A stretch of DNA of 64,000 nucleotides from Variovorax boronicumulans (GCF_019352895.1 NZ_JAAAFX010000005.1:129654-193653), one strand, 5' to 3'. Counted from the stretch's first letter, positions 8,852-18,676 are shown. Notes: a model not told the origin generated them from the letters alone. Made by a program: numbers and translations.

Positions 8852-11800
8852 ATGGCCAAATTCTTCATCGATCGCCCGATCTTCGCCTGGGTGATCTCGC
8901 TGTTCATCATCGTGCTCGGCCTGGTGGCGATCACGCAACTGCCGATCGCGCAGTACCCGCCGGTGGCACCGCCGACCATCACCATCAACGTGAGCTATCC
9001 CGGCGCCTCGGCCAAGACGCTCGATCAAAGCGTGCTCTCCGTGATCGAGCGCGAGATGAACGGGTCGCCGGGCCTGGCCTACATGGAATCGTCCAGCGAG
9101 GCCAACGGCACGGGCCAGATCTCGATCAGCTTCGAGCCCGGCACCGATCCAGACCTGGCGCAGGTCGACGTGCAGAACCGCCTGTCGCGCGCGACGCCGC
9201 GCCTGCCGGCCGCGGTCACGCAGCAGGGCGTGCGCGTCGAGAAGGCCTCGACCAACTTCCTGATGATGGTCGCCCTGACCACCGAGGACCCGGGCTACAC
9301 GGTCTACGACCTGGGTGACTATGTCTCGCGCAACGTGCTGCCCGAACTCCAGCGCCTGCCGGGCGTCGGCCAGGCGCAGCTGTTCGCTTCCGAGCGCGCG
9401 ATGCGGATCTGGATCGATCCGGCCAAGCTGATCGGCTTCAACCTGTCGACCAACGACGTCAACGCGGCCATCGCCGCGCAGAACGCACAGGTGGCCTCGG
9501 GCTCGATCGGCGACCTGCCCAACCTCGATGCGCAGGCGATCTCGGCGACGGTGCAGGTGCCTGGCCAGCTGGCGAACATCGAGGAGTTCGGCAACGTCGT
9601 GCTGCGCGCCAACCGCGACGGCTCGACCGTGCTGCTCAAGGACGTGGCCCGCATCGAGATGGGCATCGAGACCTATGCCTATGCCTCGCGCCTGAACGGC
9701 AAGCCGGCCATCGCGGTCGGCATCCAGCTCTCGCCCAGCGGCAACGCCCTGGCGACCGCCACCGCCGTGCGCCAGCGCATGGAGCAGCTGCAGGCCTACT
9801 TCCCGGATGCGGTGAAGTGGCAGATCCCCTACGACAGCTCGACCTTCGTCTCGATCTCGATCGAGCAGGTGACGCACACGCTGATCGAGGCGATCGTGCT
9901 GGTGTTCCTGGTGATGTTCCTGTTCCTGCAGAACTGGCGCTACACGGTGATTCCCACCATCGTCGTGCCCATCGCCCTGCTGGGCACCTTCGCGGCCCTG
10001 CTCGCGCTGGGATTCTCGATTAACGTGCTGACCATGTTCGGCATGGTGCTGGTGATCGGCATCGTGGTGGACGATGCCATCGTGGTGGTCGAGAACGTCG
10101 AACGCATCATGAGCGAAGAAGGGCTGCCGCCGCTGGCCGCCACGCGCAAGGCCATGGGCCAGATCTCGGGCGCGATCGTCGGCGTGACGCTGGTGCTGAT
10201 CGCGGTGTTCGTGCCGCTGGCCTTCTTCTCGGGCGCGGTCGGCAACATCTACCGCCAGTTCGCCGCCACCATGGTGGTGTCGATCGCGTTCTCGGCCTTC
10301 CTGGCGCTGTCGCTCACCCCCGCGCTCTGCGCCACGCTGCTCAAGCCGGTGGCCGCCGGCCACAACCACGAGAAGAAGGGCTTCTTCGGCTGGTTCAACC
10401 GGCGCTTCGCGAAGACCGCCAAGGGCTATGAAGGCTGGGTGGCACGCTTCCTCAACCGGGGCGGCCGGATGGCGGTGCTGTACGTGGCGATCATCGGCGT
10501 GGTGGCGCTGTGCTACACGCGCCTGCCCACCTCCTTCCTGCCGAACGAGGACCAGGGCTTCGTGCTGGTCAGCGTCCAGCTGCCGCCGGGTGCCACGCAG
10601 CAGCGCACGCTCGACGCGGTCAAGCAGGTCGAGGAGTACATGCTCCAGCAGCCCGAGGTCAAGGAGATCGTCGGCATCCTGGGCTTCAGCTTCACCGGGC
10701 GCGGGCAGAACGCCGCCATCGCCTTCGCCACGCTCAAGGACTACAAGGAACGCAAGGGCGAGGCGCACACCGCGGCCGCCATCGCCCAGCGCGCGGGGGC
10801 GGAGTTCTCGCAGATCCGCGACGCCTTCATCATCCCGCTGTCGCCGCCACCGATTCCCGAACTGGGCCAGGCCTCGGGCTTCACCTTCCGCCTGCAGGAC
10901 CGCGGTGCGCACGGCCATGAGGCACTGACCGCGGCGCGCAACCAGCTGCTGGCTGCGGCGGCCAAGAGCCCGCTGCTGGCCGGCGTGCGGGCCGACGGCC
11001 TGGAAGACGCGCCACAGCTGCAGCTGGACATCGACCGCGCCAAGGCGAATGCGCTGGGCGTCAACTACGCGGCCATCAACAGCGCGATCTCGACATCGCT
11101 GGGCTCGAGCTACGTCAACGACTTCCCGAACCAGGGCCGGCTCCAGCGGGTGCTGGTCCAGGCGGAGGCGGCCGCGCGCATGCAGCCGGACGATCTGCTG
11201 CAGCTCAACGTGGTCAATGACGAAGGCCAGGCGGTGCCGCTGTCGGCTTTCGTGAAGACGAAGTGGAACACCGGCGCCATGCAGATGGTCCGCTACAACG
11301 GCTATCCGGCCATGAAGATCGCGGGCGATGCGGCGCCGGGGCGCAGCACCGGCGAGGCGATGGACGAGATGGAGCGGCTGGCCGCGGAGTTGCCCAAGGG
11401 CTTCGCCTTCGAATGGACCGGGCAGTCGCGCGAGGAACGCCTGGCCGGTTCGGCGGCGATGGTGCTCTATGCCTTCGCGATTCTGGCGGTGTTCCTGTGC
11501 CTGGCCGCGCTCTACGAGAGCTGGACCATTCCGCTGGCCGTGATCCTGGTCGTGCCGCTGGGGGTGCTGGGCGTGGTGGTGGCCGTCATGACACGCTCCA
11601 TGGCCAACGACGTCTACTTCCAGATCGGGCTGATCACCATCATCGGCCTGTCGGCGAAGAACGCGATCCTGATCGTCGAGTTCGCCAAGGACCTGCAGGC
11701 CGAGGGACGCACCGTGGTGCAGGCCGCGCTGGAAGCGGCGCACCTGCGCTTCCGGCCGATCATCATGACCTCGCTGGCCTTCACGCTGGGCGTGGTGCCG

Positions 11801-12016
11801 CTGTTCATCGCCTCCGGCGCGAGTTCGGCGAGCCAGCGTGCCATCGGCACCGGCGTGATCGGCGGAATGATCACCGGCACCGTGCTGGCCGTGGTCTTCG
11901 TCCCGACCTTCTTCGTCATCGTGAGGACCTTGTTCAAGGGCAGCGCGCGCCAGCAGGAAATCTACGCCGCGCAGGCCCATGCCGCAGGCATCGAGGGAGA
12001 GAAGAACCATGGTTGA
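8852..12016 (+). CDS. RND multidrug efflux pump, HAE1 family (AcrB/MexB/TtgB-like)
   Basis: 1054 residues from the ATG at 8852, giving the classical HAE1 start MAKFFIDRPIFAWV; the frame is open upstream, but only this start is family-like. It has twelve membrane segments and two large periplasmic loops. The transmembrane proton-relay pair is seen in the TM4 motif VVDDAIVVVENVER. The length is typical for AcrB (about 1050). It forms the proton-driven trimer of the tripartite pump with the genes on either side. Its last 8 bases overlap the start of the channel gene, indicating translational coupling. Confidence 0.95.
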   Translation: MAKFFIDRPIFAWVISLFIIVLGLVAITQLPIAQYPPVAPPTITINVSYPGASAKTLDQSVLSVIEREMNGSPGLAYMESSSEANGTGQISISFEPGTDPDLAQVDVQNRLSRATPRLPAAVTQQGVRVEKASTNFLMMVALTTEDPGYTVYDLGDYVSRNVLPELQRLPGVGQAQLFASERAMRIWIDPAKLIGFNLSTNDVNAAIAAQNAQVASGSIGDLPNLDAQAISATVQVPGQLANIEEFGNVVLRANRDGSTVLLKDVARIEMGIETYAYASRLNGKPAIAVGIQLSPSGNALATATAVRQRMEQLQAYFPDAVKWQIPYDSSTFVSISIEQVTHTLIEAIVLVFLVMFLFLQNWRYTVIPTIVVPIALLGTFAALLALGFSINVLTMFGMVLVIGIVVDDAIVVVENVERIMSEEGLPPLAATRKAMGQISGAIVGVTLVLIAVFVPLAFFSGAVGNIYRQFAATMVVSIAFSAFLALSLTPALCATLLKPVAAGHNHEKKGFFGWFNRRFAKTAKGYEGWVARFLNRGGRMAVLYVAIIGVVALCYTRLPTSFLPNEDQGFVLVSVQLPPGATQQRTLDAVKQVEEYMLQQPEVKEIVGILGFSFTGRGQNAAIAFATLKDYKERKGEAHTAAAIAQRAGAEFSQIRDAFIIPLSPPPIPELGQASGFTFRLQDRGAHGHEALTAARNQLLAAAAKSPLLAGVRADGLEDAPQLQLDIDRAKANALGVNYAAINSAISTSLGSSYVNDFPNQGRLQRVLVQAEAAARMQPDDLLQLNVVNDEGQAVPLSAFVKTKWNTGAMQMVRYNGYPAMKIAGDAAPGRSTGEAMDEMERLAAELPKGFAFEWTGQSREERLAGSAAMVLYAFAILAVFLCLAALYESWTIPLAVILVVPLGVLGVVVAVMTRSMANDVYFQIGLITIIGLSAKNAILIVEFAKDLQAEGRTVVQAALEAAHLRFRPIIMTSLAFTLGVVPLFIASGASSASQRAIGTGVIGGMITGTVLAVVFVPTFFVIVRTLFKGSARQQEIYAAQAHAAGIEGEKNHG

Positions 12017-13436
12017 TTCGTTTTTCAGGCTGACGACGCTGGTCGGCGCGCTGGTGCTCGGCGGCTGCTCGCTGATCCCGACCTACGAGCGGCCGGTGGC
12101 ACCGGTGCCCCTCGCCTATCCCGGCGATCCTGGCGATCCGGGTGCCTCGGCGCACGCGGCCGGCGCCGCTGCGGCCGGCCTGCCATGGCAGGACTTCTTC
12201 ACCGATCCCCGGCTCGCGGGCCTGATCCGTACCGCGCTGGCCAACAACCGCGACCTGCGCGTCTCGGTGCTGCGCATCGAGCAGGCGCGCGCGCAGTTCC
12301 AGATCGAGCGCTCGGCGCTCTTCCCGGCGCTGGGCGTGACGGGCGCGGGCTCGCGCTCGAGCCCCAACGCCTACCAGGGCCTGGTGCCGGGGCAGGGCAG
12401 CGTGGCCTCGCAGTACAGCGTCAACCTGGGCGTCACCGCCTGGGAGCTGGATTTCTTCGGCCGCGTCCGCGCACTCAAGGACCAGGCGCTGGCGCAGTAC
12501 CTGGCCACGGACGAGGCCCGCAAGGCGGTGCAGATCAGCCTGGTCGCCTCGGTCGCCAATGGCTGGCTCACGCTGCTGGCCGACAACGCCATGCTCGAGA
12601 TCACGCGCCAGACGCTGGACACGCGCGAAGAATCGGTGCGCCTGACCCGGCTGCGCTTCGACAGCGGCGTGGCTTCCGAGCTCGAATTCCAGGCCGCGAA
12701 CTCGCTGCTGGAAACGGCGCGCGCGGCCCATGCGCAGCAGATCCGTGCGCGCCAGCAGGACGAGAACGCGCTCGCGCTGCTGCTGGGCGCGCCGGTGCCG
12801 CCCGAGGCCACGGCCGGTGTCGCCGCCGACCTGGACGGCATCGCGCCGATGCCCGACGTGCCGGCCGGCCTGCCTTCGGACCTGCTGGCCGCGCGGCCCG
12901 ACATCCGCGCCGCGGAGCAGCAGCTGATCGCGGCCAACGCCAACATCGGCGCGGCGCGCGCTAATTTCTTCCCGCGCGTGACGCTCACCGGGGCCTTCGG
13001 GACCGCCAGCAACGCGTTCTCGGGCCTGTTCGACAGCGGCACCCAGGCCTGGTCCTTCGCGCCCGCCGTGACGCTGCCGATCTTCGATGCGGGCCGCAAC
13101 GCCGCCAACCTCGAATCGGCCCAGGCCGGCCGCGAGATCGCGGTGGCGCAGTACGAGCAGTCGATCCAGATGGCCTTCCGCGAGGTGGCCGACGCGCTCG
13201 CGGGCCGCGCCACCCTGGGCGAGCAGGTGCGTGCGCAGCGCGCGCAGGCCGAAGCAGAGAGCGTGCGCTTCAGGCTGTCCGACCTGCGCCAGCGCAACGG
13301 CGTGGCCAGCACGCTGGACCTGCTGGACGCGCAGCGCGCGCTGTTCGCGGCCCAGCAATCGGCCGTGGCCGCCCGGCTGCTGCAGTTGCAGAACCAGGTC
13401 ACGCTGTACAGGACGCTGGGCGGTGGCTGGTCATAG
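12009..13436 (+). CDS. RND outer-membrane channel lipoprotein (OprM/TtgC-like)
   Basis: 475 residues from the ATG at 12009, overlapping the pump gene by 8 bp. The signal peptide ends in the lipobox LGGC, followed by the family-typical SLIPTYERP. Two repeated outer-membrane efflux protein domains follow, as in NodT/OprM channels, with a conserved second-half start (ARPDIRAAEQQL). The protein would be the trimeric TolC-like exit duct of the pump encoded upstream. No oddities in length or motifs were noticed. Confidence 0.93.
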   Translation: MVDSFFRLTTLVGALVLGGCSLIPTYERPVAPVPLAYPGDPGDPGASAHAAGAAAAGLPWQDFFTDPRLAGLIRTALANNRDLRVSVLRIEQARAQFQIERSALFPALGVTGAGSRSSPNAYQGLVPGQGSVASQYSVNLGVTAWELDFFGRVRALKDQALAQYLATDEARKAVQISLVASVANGWLTLLADNAMLEITRQTLDTREESVRLTRLRFDSGVASELEFQAANSLLETARAAHAQQIRARQQDENALALLLGAPVPPEATAGVAADLDGIAPMPDVPAGLPSDLLAARPDIRAAEQQLIAANANIGAARANFFPRVTLTGAFGTASNAFSGLFDSGTQAWSFAPAVTLPIFDAGRNAANLESAQAGREIAVAQYEQSIQMAFREVADALAGRATLGEQVRAQRAQAEAESVRFRLSDLRQRNGVASTLDLLDAQRALFAAQQSAVAARLLQLQNQVTLYRTLGGGWS

Positions 13437-13478
13437 CGCGGAGGCCGGGTCATGACGCAGTCCTTGCAGGAGGAACAG

Positions 13479-14774
13479 ATGCCACCCGCGCCGCACATCG
13501 TCGTGGTCGGCGGCGGTGTGGCCGGCCTCGAACTGGCGAGCGCACTGGGCCGCCAGGCGCGCCGTGGCGGTCGCTTCAGCGTCACGCTGGTGGACGCCGA
13601 AAGCTCGCACATCTGGAAGCCCATGCTGCACACCATTGCGGCCGGCACGCGCGACGTGCACCAGCAGCAGGTGGCCTATGCGGCGCAGGCCCAGCGCGCC
13701 GGCTTCGCGTTCCAGCCGGGCGCCATGAGCGCGCTGCATGCCTCGACGCGCGAAATCGAAATCGCGCCGCTGGTCACGCCCGACGGGCGCTTGATCGTGA
13801 AGCGGCGGCGCATCGGCTACGACGCACTCGTCATCGCGGTGGGCAGCGAGGCCAACGACTTCGGCACGCCCGGTGTCCGCGCGCTCTGCTACCGGATCGA
13901 TTCGCGGCGCGAAGCCGAGCGCTTCAACCTGGAGGTGCGCATCCGGCTGCTGCAATGCCTGGCCGAATCGACCGAGCTGCCGATCGCCATCGTCGGCGGC
14001 GGTGCGACGGGCGTCGAACTGGCGGCCGAACTGGTTCAGATGGCGCAGGAGGCCGGCACCTATGGCGCACCGGCGCTGGCCTCGCGCATGCGCATCACGC
14101 TGGTGGAGAGCGGCCCGCGATTGCTGGCGGCCTTTCCGGAGGCGGTCGCGGAGGGCGCCCGCAGGCGGCTCGAGTCGCTGGGCGTGCGCGTGCGCGTCGG
14201 CGAACGCGTGACGTCGGTCACGGAAGACGGCCTCGTGTTGGTGGGGGGCGAGACCGTCCCGGGTGCCATCCGCGTCTGGGCCGCGGGCGTCAAGGCGCCG
14301 GACTTCCTGGGCCGTTTCGATGGCTTCGAGAAGAACGCCAACCACCAACTGCGCGTGACGCCCAGCCTGCAGACCGTGAGCGACCCGGCCGTCTTCGCGA
14401 TCGGCGATTGCGCCAGCCTCCAATTGCCCGGCATGGCGCGCGCGCTGCCCGCGACCGCGCAGGTCGCACACCAGCAGGCCTTGCACCTGGCCCGCCATCT
14501 GCCTGCATGGAGCACACAGGGCATTGCCATTCCCGCTTTCGGCTACCGCAATGCGGGCGGCCTGGTCTCGCTCGCACGCTTCGATGCCTACGGCCACCTC
14601 GAACAGCACGGCCTGATCGCCGGCGGCTCGTTCCGCGGCTGGGCCGCGCAGGCCGGGCATGCGCTGCTGTACCGCGCGCACCAGTCGCGGCTGCACGGCT
14701 TCTGGATCGGCGGGCTCATGTGGCTCGTCGATCGGATCAATGGCCGGTTGCGGCCGAGGATCCGGCTGGACTGA
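13479..14774 (+). CDS. Type II NADH:quinone oxidoreductase (NDH-2-like FAD/NAD-dependent oxidoreductase)
   Basis: 431 residues from the ATG at 13479, chosen because AGGAGG sits 5 nt upstream; an ATG at 13452 in the same frame is an alternative. The N-terminal FAD dinucleotide fold is VVVGGGVAGLE and the second NAD(H) fold is IAIVGGGATGVELAAEL (about residue 170). The FAD-contacting FAIGDCA lies near residue 310. A C-terminal amphipathic or membrane-associated segment (GFWIGGLMWLVDRI) fits NDH-2 enzymes, which pass electrons from NADH to quinone without pumping protons. It follows the channel gene by only 15-42 bp, so it probably belongs to the efflux transcript, an unusual partner. Confidence 0.85.
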   Translation: MPPAPHIVVVGGGVAGLELASALGRQARRGGRFSVTLVDAESSHIWKPMLHTIAAGTRDVHQQQVAYAAQAQRAGFAFQPGAMSALHASTREIEIAPLVTPDGRLIVKRRRIGYDALVIAVGSEANDFGTPGVRALCYRIDSRREAERFNLEVRIRLLQCLAESTELPIAIVGGGATGVELAAELVQMAQEAGTYGAPALASRMRITLVESGPRLLAAFPEAVAEGARRRLESLGVRVRVGERVTSVTEDGLVLVGGETVPGAIRVWAAGVKAPDFLGRFDGFEKNANHQLRVTPSLQTVSDPAVFAIGDCASLQLPGMARALPATAQVAHQQALHLARHLPAWSTQGIAIPAFGYRNAGGLVSLARFDAYGHLEQHGLIAGGSFRGWAAQAGHALLYRAHQSRLHGFWIGGLMWLVDRINGRLRPRIRLD

Positions 14775-14938
14775 GCTTCGGCATCCTGGCCAGGTCCTGC
14801 GCCCGCAGCGTCTTTTCCGGACAGGGGTAGTGGCACACTTCGAATAAATCGTGTCTTGATATGCCGGGAGGCAGGGTCCGCCTTGGTGTCCAATGTGCTG
14901 CCTCGGCACATCACAACATCACGGAGGGAGGCTGCAGC

Positions 14939-16141
14939 ATGAAGCTTGGCAAGATCGTTCTTGGAGGGCTCGCCGTTCTGGCCATCGCCGGTACTGCGGG
15001 TTGGTTCAGTCTGGACAAGGAAACGCGCGGCCTGCTCGCCACGTTGCCGACCAACGGCGACGTGCTGTTCTGGAACCAGGCGCAGCGCGACGCGGGCTTC
15101 CGGGCCTTCGACCGCCTGCCGGTGCTGGCCAAGGCGCACGTGGTGCCCGCGGGCACCACGCCATCTCCTTTGCCGCCCGGGCCGCCCCTGGCGCTGCCGC
15201 TGGACGTCGACGCTTTCATGGCGCAACAGCGCAGTGCCGCGCTCGTGATCCTGCAGGGCGGGAAGCTGCGCCTGGAGCGCTATGGCCTGGGCTTCGACGC
15301 CCAGGGGCGCTGGACCAGTTTCTCGGTGGCCAAATCTCTCACTTCCACGCTGCTCGGCGCCGCCTTGCGCGATGGCCGCATCCGCAGCCTCGACGACAAG
15401 GTCAGCGACTACATCCAGGAGATGAAGGGTTCGGCTTACGACGCCGTCAGCATCCGCGATCTGCTGACCATGAGCTCCGGCGTCCGCTGGAACGAGAACT
15501 ACGCCGATCCGGAGTCGGACGTGGCGCGCTTCAACAAGCATCGGCCCGAGCCGGGCGTCGACGCGCTGGTGAGCTATCTGCGCCAGCTGCCCCGGGTGGC
15601 GCCGGCGGGCACGCGTTGGAACTACAGCACCGGCGAGACCAACCTGGTGGGGGTGCTGGTGGCGCGGGCCACGGGCAAGCCGCTGGCCGACTACCTCTCG
15701 GAGAAGATCTGGCGGCCGGCCGGCATGGAGCAGCAAGCCACCTGGATGCTGAGCCGCACGGGCCAGGAGATCAGCGGTTGCTGCATCCAGGCGGCCACGC
15801 GCGACTTCGCCCGCTTCGGCCAGTTCATCCTCGACGGTGCGCGCGTCGGCGGGCAGCCCATCGTGCCGGACGACTGGCTGGCCCAGGCCACCACCCGGCG
15901 CGCCGACACCGGTCAGCCGGGCCGCGGCTACGGCTACCAGTGGTGGACCTACGACGACGGCAGCTTCGCGGCGCGCGGCATCTTCGGCCAGGGCATCTTC
16001 ATCGACCCGAAGCGCCAGCTGGTCATCGCCTCCAACGGCGACTGGGCCGGCGGGGCATCGAGCCGGGCCGACGGCGCGGCGAGGGAGGACTTCTACCGGG
16101 CGGTGCAGAAGGCCGTTGATGGCGAGGGTGCGGGGAAGTAG
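14939..16141 (+). CDS. Class C beta-lactamase-like serine hydrolase
   Basis: 400 residues from the ATG at 14939, preceded by a strong GGAGGGAGG site. An N-terminal hydrophobic segment (about residues 5-22) acts as a signal or anchor. The catalytic SxxK is SVAK (Ser129, Lys132), and an NYSTGETN segment supplies the Tyr-x-(Ser/Asn)-type second motif. The family includes class C beta-lactamases, DD-peptidases and esterases such as EstB and 6-aminohexanoate-dimer hydrolase. The conserved segment around FNKHRPEPGVDALVSYLR fits the hydrolase/esterase branch better than true AmpC. It acts in the periplasm. The substrate is unknown. Confidence 0.85.
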   Translation: MKLGKIVLGGLAVLAIAGTAGWFSLDKETRGLLATLPTNGDVLFWNQAQRDAGFRAFDRLPVLAKAHVVPAGTTPSPLPPGPPLALPLDVDAFMAQQRSAALVILQGGKLRLERYGLGFDAQGRWTSFSVAKSLTSTLLGAALRDGRIRSLDDKVSDYIQEMKGSAYDAVSIRDLLTMSSGVRWNENYADPESDVARFNKHRPEPGVDALVSYLRQLPRVAPAGTRWNYSTGETNLVGVLVARATGKPLADYLSEKIWRPAGMEQQATWMLSRTGQEISGCCIQAATRDFARFGQFILDGARVGGQPIVPDDWLAQATTRRADTGQPGRGYGYQWWTYDDGSFAARGIFGQGIFIDPKRQLVIASNGDWAGGASSRADGAAREDFYRAVQKAVDGEGAGK

Positions 16142-16192
16142 GGTGGAGGTCCCACGCGATGACGGTGCGCCTCGGCTCGCGCATTGCATCCT

Positions 16193-16226
16193 TTGCAGGC
16201 GAACGCTCAGCACGTTCGGCCTGCAA
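16193..16226. terminator. Inverted repeat after the serine hydrolase gene, possible terminator
   Basis: Thirteen-base arms (TTGCAGGCGAACG, and its complement with one extra G) enclose a 7-nt loop. No run of T follows, so an intrinsic terminator is uncertain; it could instead be a leader structure of the metQ-like gene. The rest of the 258-bp gap (16142-16399) shows no other structure I recognise. Confidence 0.4.
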
Positions 16227-16399
16227 TGCTTAGAAGAAATCCGGCGTTCGAAACTCGTATTTCGTCCTTCTGCGCGAACGCTGTCGTAGAGAGAATTCCC
16301 GCGGCGTCGCACTGCTGCGTCGCCCATGCTGCCGTGTGTCGGGGTCCACGATCCCGCGCGCATCGCGCTCCCTACGTTCTCTCTCTTTTCGTCGCTCCC

Positions 16400-17215
16400 A
16401 TGCCTCCGATGTCCTTCTCGCGCGCGCGCCGCACGGTGCTCGCCAGCTTTGCGTTCGCCCTTTCGCTGACCGCTGCCCTGTCTCTTCATGCCGCGGACAA
16501 GCCGCTGCGCATCGGCCTGGGCACGAGCATCGGCAACAAGGCGGTGGAGATCGCCGCGCAGCAGGCGCGCAAGCAGGGCCTGGAGGTCGAGCTGGTCGAG
16601 TTCAGCGACTGGCGCACGCCCAACACCGCGGTGGCCAACGGCGAAGTCGACGTCAACTACTTCCAGCACCGCCCCTTCCTGGAGAACTCCAACCAGCAGG
16701 CCGGCCTGAACCTGGTGCCGATCGCGCCGGGCTACACCACGGTGATCGGCCTGTACTCGAAGAAGGTCAAGAGCCTGGCCGAGCTGCGCGACGGCGCGTC
16801 CATCGCGGTCTCGGCGGACCCGGTCAACACCGGCCGTGCGCTGCAGTTCCTGCAGGAGATCGGGCTGCTGCAGCTCAAGCCGGGCCTGGGCCACAAGGCC
16901 ACGGTGCAGGACATCACGGCCAACCCGCGCAAGCTGCGCATCGTGCAGCTCGAAGGCCCGCAGATCGCACGCGCCTTCGATGACGTGGACGCGGCCGCCA
17001 CCTATGCCACCTTCGCCAAGAACGGCGGCCTCTCGGCCAAGGGCGCGATCGTGTTCGAGAAGGACTCGACCCCGTACGCCTTCCAGTGGGTGGTGCGTCC
17101 GGACCGCAGGAACGATCCGCGCATCCTGCAGTTCATCTCGATCTACCAGAAGTCGCCCGAAGTGCGCGAGTCGCTGACCACGCTGTACGACGGCGTCATC
17201 GGCTTCGCCTGGTAA
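16400..17215 (+). CDS. MetQ/NlpA-family ABC transporter substrate-binding protein
   Basis: 271 residues from the ATG at 16400 (a second ATG lies 9 bp downstream). A Sec signal peptide ends near LSLHAADK. The mature protein shows the NlpA pattern: an N-terminal KPLRIGLGTS strand, then NYFQHRPFLE and the conserved lobe-2 region. Family members bind D/L-methionine or related compounds for MetNI. The usual lipobox Cys is absent, so the protein should be soluble in the periplasm, and no metN or metI lies nearby. It is the first gene of a run also encoding a flavin monooxygenase and a Dpp-type transporter. Confidence 0.87.
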   Translation: MPPMSFSRARRTVLASFAFALSLTAALSLHAADKPLRIGLGTSIGNKAVEIAAQQARKQGLEVELVEFSDWRTPNTAVANGEVDVNYFQHRPFLENSNQQAGLNLVPIAPGYTTVIGLYSKKVKSLAELRDGASIAVSADPVNTGRALQFLQEIGLLQLKPGLGHKATVQDITANPRKLRIVQLEGPQIARAFDDVDAAATYATFAKNGGLSAKGAIVFEKDSTPYAFQWVVRPDRRNDPRILQFISIYQKSPEVRESLTTLYDGVIGFAW

Positions 17216-17255
17216 TCGACTTGCCTCTCGCGCGCTGCGGCGCGTTGGTCATTCC

Positions 17256-18635
17256 ATGAAGCAGATTCTCATGAACGCGGTCCACATGAGCTGCGTGGGC
17301 GACATCGCCCACGGCCTGTGGACGCATCCGCGCGACCAGTCCTCGCGCTACACCGACCTCGATTACTGGGCCGAGCTCGCGCGCACGCTGGAGCGCGGCT
17401 GCTTCGACAGCCTGTTCCTGGCCGACATCGTCGGTGCCAACGACGTCTACGAAGGCCGCCCCGACGCCGCCTTGCGCGCCGCGGTTCAGATGCCCATCGA
17501 CGACCCGCTGCTGCTGGTGCCGGCCATGGCCCACGCCACGCGGCACCTGGGCTTCGGCGTCACCGCCAACCTGAGCTACGAGCAGCCCTATCTGTTCGCG
17601 CGCCGCTTCACCACGCTCGACCACCTGAGCCGCGGCCGGGTCGCGTGGAACGTGGTCACCGGCTTCCTCGACAGCGCGGCGCGCGCCATGGGCCAGGAGC
17701 GCCAGCTGCCGCACGACGAACGCTATGCGCGCGCCGAGGACTTCATGGACGTGGTCTACAAGCTCTGGGAAGGCAGCTGGGAGGACGATGCGCTGCCGCG
17801 CGACAAGGTGGCGGGCGTCTATGCGCTGCCGGAGAAGGTGCATGCGATCGACCACCGGGGCCCTTACTACCGCGTGCAGGGCGCGCACCTGTCCGAGCCG
17901 TCGATCCAGCGCACGCCGGTGATCTTCCAGGCCGGCGCGTCGGCGCGTGGCATCGACTTCGCGGCGCGGCATGCCGAGTGCGTGTTCGTGTCGGGCAACA
18001 AGGCGCAGGCGCGCGAGATCGTGGGCACCATCCGTGCGCGCGCCGCCGCGTTCGGGCGCGATCCGGCCGACCTGCGTTTCTTCCTCGGCGTGGTGGTGGT
18101 GGTCGCACCGACCGACGCGCTGGCCCAGGAACTCGACGCCGAGTACCGCCGCTACGCGAGCCCGCAGGCGGGCCTGGCGCACTTCTCCAGCCAGACCGGC
18201 ATCGACTTCTCGCGCTATGGGCTGGACGAGCCGATCAGCCTGGTGAAGACCGAGTCGGTGCAGTCCTTCGTCGAGTCGGTCACCTCCAAGAGCGCCGGCA
18301 AGGCCTGGACCGTGCGCAAGCTGCTCGAGCAGATGACGCTCGGCAGCCGCCACACGCCCCTCATCGGTTCGCCGCAGCGCGTGGCGGACGCGCTCGAGTC
18401 GTGGGTGCGCGAGACCGACATCGACGGCTTCAATCTCGTGCGCACCGTGGTGCCCGAGGGCTTCACCGATTTCGTCGACCTGGTGATCCCCGAGCTGCAA
18501 TCACGCGGCAGCTTCAAGACCACCTACGCCGAGGGCAGCCTGCGCCACAAGCTGTTCGGCGCGGGCGACCGCCTGCCGCGGCGGCATCCGGCCGGTGCGC
18601 TGCGCCGTGCGGCATCCGGCGGCGCATCGACCTGA
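17256..18635 (+). CDS. LLM-class flavin-dependent monooxygenase (NtaA/SnaA/DmoA family)
   Basis: 459 residues, the length of the NtaA/SnaA/SoxA branch of bacterial-luciferase-like enzymes. Family motifs include GLWTHPRDQSSRY near the start, LSRGRVAWNVVTG around residue 130, and PVIFQAGASARGIDFAA around residue 225. Known relatives use FMNH2 and O2 to oxidise nitrilotriacetate, EDTA, dimethyl sulfide or dibenzothiophene. The gene sits between a MetQ-like binding protein and a Dpp-type ABC transporter with gaps of 40-41 bp, which suggests oxidation of an imported organosulfur or amine compound. The reductase partner is not in the window. Confidence 0.9.
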   Translation: MKQILMNAVHMSCVGDIAHGLWTHPRDQSSRYTDLDYWAELARTLERGCFDSLFLADIVGANDVYEGRPDAALRAAVQMPIDDPLLLVPAMAHATRHLGFGVTANLSYEQPYLFARRFTTLDHLSRGRVAWNVVTGFLDSAARAMGQERQLPHDERYARAEDFMDVVYKLWEGSWEDDALPRDKVAGVYALPEKVHAIDHRGPYYRVQGAHLSEPSIQRTPVIFQAGASARGIDFAARHAECVFVSGNKAQAREIVGTIRARAAAFGRDPADLRFFLGVVVVVAPTDALAQELDAEYRRYASPQAGLAHFSSQTGIDFSRYGLDEPISLVKTESVQSFVESVTSKSAGKAWTVRKLLEQMTLGSRHTPLIGSPQRVADALESWVRETDIDGFNLVRTVVPEGFTDFVDLVIPELQSRGSFKTTYAEGSLRHKLFGAGDRLPRRHPAGALRRAASGGAST

Positions 18636-18676
18636 CGCGCCCGCGATTTCCTTCATCCCTTCCACCGTTCATCGCC

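Noticed and set aside
8696..12010. A 1104-codon open frame antisense to the RND pump gene
   Set aside because: It is His/Arg/Gln-rich with no domain pattern and arises from GC3 bias opposite a clear HAE1 pump gene.
17318..18676. Upstream extension of the dppA-like frame to 17318
   Set aside because: That part is Arg/Ala-rich shadow of the LLM monooxygenase gene; the signal peptide begins at the ATG at 18677.
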